Positions 6,152 through 8,723 of a DNA stretch of 8,723 nt are shown here, piece after piece (the stretch's first letter is position 1; every line of letters starts with the position of its first letter). The stretch is from Candidatus Sumerlaeota bacterium. Lineage in GTDB: Bacteria; CG03; SLGR01. A program made the position numbers and the translations under genes. The stretch lies in the NCBI GenBank assembly GCA_007136585.1, contig SLGR01000073.1, positions 1-8,723 on the forward strand. Direction: 5' to 3'. The notes beneath the pieces were generated by a model. The model made no database searches. It saw only the letters and a program-made list of their open reading frames with translations, and had not been told where the DNA came from.

Positions 6152-6949
6152 TCAGATAAGATCGGTTACCACGTCGGTTACCGTATCCGAGTCAATCTTC
6201 TCCAGTTTTCCCGTGTACCCCGCAAGAAGGCTCAGGTCGCATATTGAGTTTATCCTCCTTGGTATGCCGTTTGAACTCCTGAATACAGTCTCAATCGCCT
6301 CATCGGTAAATATCCCGGATTTACCCCCGGCAACGGAAAGGCGGCAGGAAATATACCTACGGGTATCTTCGTACTCAAGGTTTTCCACAGAAGCCCGGAT
6401 CCCGACCCGCTGGTCAATCTGTTTTATATTGCGTATCTTGTCGGATATCTCGGGTTGTCCGGAAAGGACGAGACTCATAAGAAAATCCCCCTGCGCCTGG
6501 AGGTTTAAAAGCATCCTCAGCTCTTCAAAAACCCCGGGATCATCTATTACGTGGGCCTCGTCTATTATAATAACCGATTTCCTGCCGTCATTGTAATTAT
6601 CTAAAAGGGCTTTTTCAATACCCCGCAGCAACCCGGATTTACCCCCCTCCTCGGAAGCTGAGGTAAGTTTATAGAGAATATGAGAGAGAATCTCCTCCGG
6701 GCTCATCTGGGGGTTTGAAATATAGGCCGTCCTGTACCTTTCCTTCTCCAGGTCAATAGCAAGTTTCTTTAAGAGCAGCGTCTTACCGCATCCGAAAAGC
6801 CCGCTGAAGAGAACAAGCCCAAGGCTCTCTCCTATCCCGTAGACCAGCCTGGAGTAGGCCTCTTCGTGCTGGGGTGAGAGGTACAGGTACCTGGGATCAG
6901 GCGCGTTTCTGAAAGGTTTCTCGGTAAGCCCCCAGTAGGTTTCGTACAT
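6152..6949 (-). CDS. ExeA/GspA-type AAA ATPase (secretion or EPS-locus ATPase)
   Basis: The 265-residue protein opens with YWGLTEKPFRNAPDPRYLYL, close to the hallmark start of ExeA/GspA/MshM-like ATPases and of the ATPase of PEP-CTERM/exosortase exopolysaccharide loci. Walker A is GLFGCGKT (residues 50-57) and Walker B is VIIIDEAH (126-133). A sensor-1-like LSGQPE lies at 162-167, an Arg-finger-like QR at 180-181 and a sensor-2-like GIPRRIN at 228-234, so the ATPase looks complete. It lacks the C-terminal membrane segment and peptidoglycan-binding domain of true ExeA, so it is the short cytoplasmic form. Family members use ATP to drive assembly of envelope machinery; the partner here is unknown. 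Its start is one base after the stop of the coiled-coil gene, and the HD-GYP gene begins 43 bases downstream. Homology to the EPS-locus subfamily is from memory of its N-terminus. Confidence 0.92.
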   Translation of the reverse strand: MYETYWGLTEKPFRNAPDPRYLYLSPQHEEAYSRLVYGIGESLGLVLFSGLFGCGKTLLLKKLAIDLEKERYRTAYISNPQMSPEEILSHILYKLTSASEEGGKSGLLRGIEKALLDNYNDGRKSVIIIDEAHVIDDPGVFEELRMLLNLQAQGDFLMSLVLSGQPEISDKIRNIKQIDQRVGIRASVENLEYEDTRRYISCRLSVAGGKSGIFTDEAIETVFRSSNGIPRRINSICDLSLLAGYTGKLEKIDSDTVTDVVTDLI

Positions 6950-6950
6950 A

Positions 6951-8114
6951 TTATTCCAGCCCCCTGAGCCTCCGCGCCATTCTCATACGCAGCTCTTTAT
7001 CTCCCGGGATACCGCTTTTCTCAGGTTCATCGTGTTCCTCTCTTACGGGTTTCTTTTCATCCCCGGTTTCCCCAAAGAGCCCTAACTCATCTCCGTCGGG
7101 TATGGGCTTATCCTTCTTCACGTCCCGGCGCTCTTCCGCTTTTAAAGATTCCAGTTCAAGCTCCAGGCGGGTTATTTTCCGGACGTACCCGGCCTCCTCA
7201 ACCTCCTGCCGGCGGAGTTTCTCCTCAAGTTCGGATATCCTTTCCCTGAACCTCTCCCTGGCTGCCCTGAGGTTATCCTCCCTCTCGCTTAATTCTTTTT
7301 CCCGCTGCTCCAGGTCTATAAGCCCTGCTCCGGGTTCCGGGTCCCGGTTCTTTTCCGGGGAGGGTAATTTCTCAAGGAGCTCAAGTTTTGTCTCAAGTTC
7401 GGCAACGCGGGCCAGATGCTTTTCCTCCCGCTCCTCAAGGGAGCTGATCCGGGCTTTGAGGTTATCAATCTGCTCCTCGTAATTCCGCCTGGCATCCCTG
7501 AAATCTGAGTTTATCTCTGAGAAGAGCCGGTCTTTCTCTTTTATCTCAGCCTCAAGTTCCTGTATTTTTTTCTGTGACTCCGATTCCCTGTTTAAGGCCT
7601 TCCTGAGGTCTTCATCCCTGCCGGAGCTGCTATCGGTGAGTTTAAGGTTAAGTACTTTGATCCTGTTCTCATACTCTGAGCGAAGTTTCCGCAGGTTTCT
7701 CCTTTCCTGGAGAATAAGGTTCTCTTTCTCGTCAAGCTCTTTCTTAAGCTCGGCGACCATACCGGGGCTGGAGGAACTAAGGGCCTTCAAACGCTCGTTT
7801 AGCATCTCAACCTTTGTTTCAAGGGCAGCCCGGCGGGATTTATGCTCCTCTTTGAGTTTTTCAAACTCCGCTGCGTCAACCATATTCTCCGGGTACCCTG
7901 TCCTGTCACGGAGCATCTCTCTGAGTTTATCATTCTTCTCTTCAAGAAGACGGAGCTTTTTCTCATAATCACTGATGAGCTCGGTCTGTTTCTTCTTCAG
8001 ATAAGCGACCTCCTGCTGGCGCCGCTCACTCTCGGCCTTGAGTTTTATTGAAGACTCCTTTATAAGCCTTTCCTGAAACTTCTCAACCTCGTTTAAAATA
8101 TCATCTCTTACCAT
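6951..8114 (-). CDS. Long cytoplasmic coiled-coil protein of unknown function
   Basis: This 387-residue protein is dominated by Glu, Lys, Arg and Leu in heptad-like spacing. Coiled-coil stretches run roughly from residues 5-70, 82-255 and 275-332, broken by helix-breaking patches around TGYPEN (72-77), SSSSPG (about 115) and a Pro/Gly-rich linker near 258-272. A charged, probably disordered segment follows, and the protein ends in a short basic tail, RMRMARRLRGLE. No signal peptide or membrane segment is visible, so it should be cytoplasmic. The ATG is preceded by AAGGA with a 9-base spacer. Its stop is separated from the ATPase start by a single base, so the two are almost certainly cotranslated and may act together, for example as a scaffold or tether for the ATPase. 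Similarity to SMC or myosin-like proteins would be compositional. I do not recognise a named family. Confidence 0.85.
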   Translation of the reverse strand: MVRDDILNEVEKFQERLIKESSIKLKAESERRQQEVAYLKKKQTELISDYEKKLRLLEEKNDKLREMLRDRTGYPENMVDAAEFEKLKEEHKSRRAALETKVEMLNERLKALSSSSPGMVAELKKELDEKENLILQERRNLRKLRSEYENRIKVLNLKLTDSSSGRDEDLRKALNRESESQKKIQELEAEIKEKDRLFSEINSDFRDARRNYEEQIDNLKARISSLEEREEKHLARVAELETKLELLEKLPSPEKNRDPEPGAGLIDLEQREKELSEREDNLRAARERFRERISELEEKLRRQEVEEAGYVRKITRLELELESLKAEERRDVKKDKPIPDGDELGLFGETGDEKKPVREEHDEPEKSGIPGDKELRMRMARRLRGLE

Positions 8115-8223
8115 TTTTCAGTATCCTTAAAGCACGGTTACAGAAAACAGGAGACCTGCTCCGGCGGTCTTTTTATCCGGGACACCGCATTTTTCCGTGC
8201 GCGTAACTCCATTAAATGTTTCG

Positions 8224-8723
8224 TTACTCCGTTTCGCCGGTATTCTTTTTTCCGGCTATCATAAGAACCGTTATCAGAAGGTAGACCAGAAGGCTCTGCG
8301 CAAGTATGGCTATCGCGTTTAAGGGAGTAGCCCTCCGGATAACAAAAGCCGAGATGCCGAAGATCACCGCGCAGAGCCATATTATAATGACTGCGCGGGC
8401 CCTTGTAAAACCTATATTGGTCAGACGGTGATGGAAATGGTCCTTCCCCGTTACTTCAAACCACTCTTTAAGGTTTCTTACCGTATTATTCCTTATACGC
8501 GAAACCGTGGTGTATATCATATCAAATATATAGAGTGAAAAGATGAGAAGCGGGGTTACCACAGCGACCGGTGCGCTGGCAGCGTCCCAGGAGCTGGCAA
8601 TGGCAAGCGTGGCCAGAAGAAACCCTATTACCGTGGATCCGTTATCCCCCAGGAAGATTCCGGCCCGGGGAAAATTATGAATAAGAAACCCGGCGCAGCT
8701 TCCGGCAAGGGTTACTGAAAAAA
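8224..8723 (-). CDS. Polyprenyl-phosphate sugar-1-phosphate transferase, WecA/MraY family, partial (C-terminal part)
   Basis: The frame stays open to the right edge, so the start lies outside; about 165 C-terminal residues are visible. The family transfers a sugar-1-phosphate (GlcNAc-1-P in WecA and TagO) from a UDP-sugar to undecaprenyl phosphate at the inner face of the membrane, the first committed step of many surface glycans. Visible signatures are the segment FPRAGIFLGDNGS (plus strand 8635-8673), which carries the conserved Asp of the family, and DHFHHRL in the following cytoplasmic loop, matching the HxHHR-type motif of the WecA branch rather than MraY. About five hydrophobic helices flank these motifs, with the last near the C-terminus before a short charged tail (KKNTGETE). 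The HHR motif and the surface-protein context favour exopolysaccharide or O-antigen-like initiation over peptidoglycan synthesis. Sugar specificity cannot be read from the sequence. It ends 109 bases before the coiled-coil gene. Confidence 0.9.
   Translation of the reverse strand, partial: FSVTLAGSCAGFLIHNFPRAGIFLGDNGSTVIGFLLATLAIASSWDAASAPVAVVTPLLIFSLYIFDMIYTTVSRIRNNTVRNLKEWFEVTGKDHFHHRLTNIGFTRARAVIIIWLCAVIFGISAFVIRRATPLNAIAILAQSLLVYLLITVLMIAGKKNTGETE

Noticed and set aside
7102-7968. Long plus-strand frames rich in Ser/Arg/Phe opposite the coiled-coil gene
   Set aside because: They are the antisense reflection of a Glu/Lys/Arg-rich protein and have no plausible ribosome site or family motif.
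8152-8174. AGACC/GGTCT stem followed by T residues on the plus strand
   Set aside because: The stem is only 5 bp and its T run faces the plus strand, where no gene is supported.
8138-8380. 80-codon minus-strand frame overlapping the end of the sugar transferase, including a 24-codon ATG frame before the coiled-coil gene
   Set aside because: Most of it is a shifted reading of the transferase. The remaining short tail has no strong ribosome site and no recognisable features.

Overview
This window is a single-direction locus. Every gene I can support is read from the minus strand, so transcription runs from position 8723 down to 1. It looks like a bacterial cell-surface locus from an uncultured lineage. 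The surface protein joins a DUF285/BspA-type region, FN3-like modules and a FlgD/T9SS-type C-terminal Ig-like domain. From memory, that mix is common in candidate phyla such as Elusimicrobiota or Omnitrophota. The phylum is a guess. The Gram-negative-type, secretion-capable surface is better supported.

Layout in transcription order. First comes the C-terminal half of a WecA/MraY-type polyprenyl-phosphate sugar-1-phosphate transferase (8224-8723), then a long cytoplasmic coiled-coil protein (6951-8114) and an ExeA/GspA-type AAA ATPase (6152-6949). Four genes follow that overlap end to start by exactly 4 bases: an HD-GYP protein (5077-6108), an HprK-like kinase-fold protein (4337-5080), a small PqqD-like peptide chaperone (4086-4340) and a radical SAM/SPASM enzyme (3055-4089). 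Next is a 51-residue peptide gene (2865-3020) with a strong ribosome binding site, a lysine-rich start, a YxxP motif and three cysteines near its C-terminus. After it come a secreted 835-residue surface protein with two near-identical tandem modules (312-2819) and the first 70 codons of an S24/S26-type peptidase-like gene that runs off the window at position 1.

My reading is a peptide-modification (RiPP-like) cassette. The 51-residue peptide is the substrate, the PqqD-like protein binds its leader, the radical SAM/SPASM enzyme modifies the cysteine-containing C-terminus, the HprK-like protein may phosphorylate something in the pathway, and the peptidase-like protein may process it. The cassette sits in an envelope/exopolysaccharide setting (lipid-linked sugar transferase plus ExeA-like ATPase). 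That recalls the HprK-related-A/PqqD neighbourhoods of exosortase (PEP-CTERM/XrtA) loci, although no exosortase is visible here. The families rest on visible motifs. The pathway, the substrate assignment and the product are inference.

The two least obvious genes are the peptide at 2865-3020 and the edge-truncated peptidase at 1-211, in which a cysteine occupies the position of the usual catalytic serine. No gene-free stretch longer than 300 bases exists. I see no tRNA, rRNA, CRISPR array or insertion sequence.
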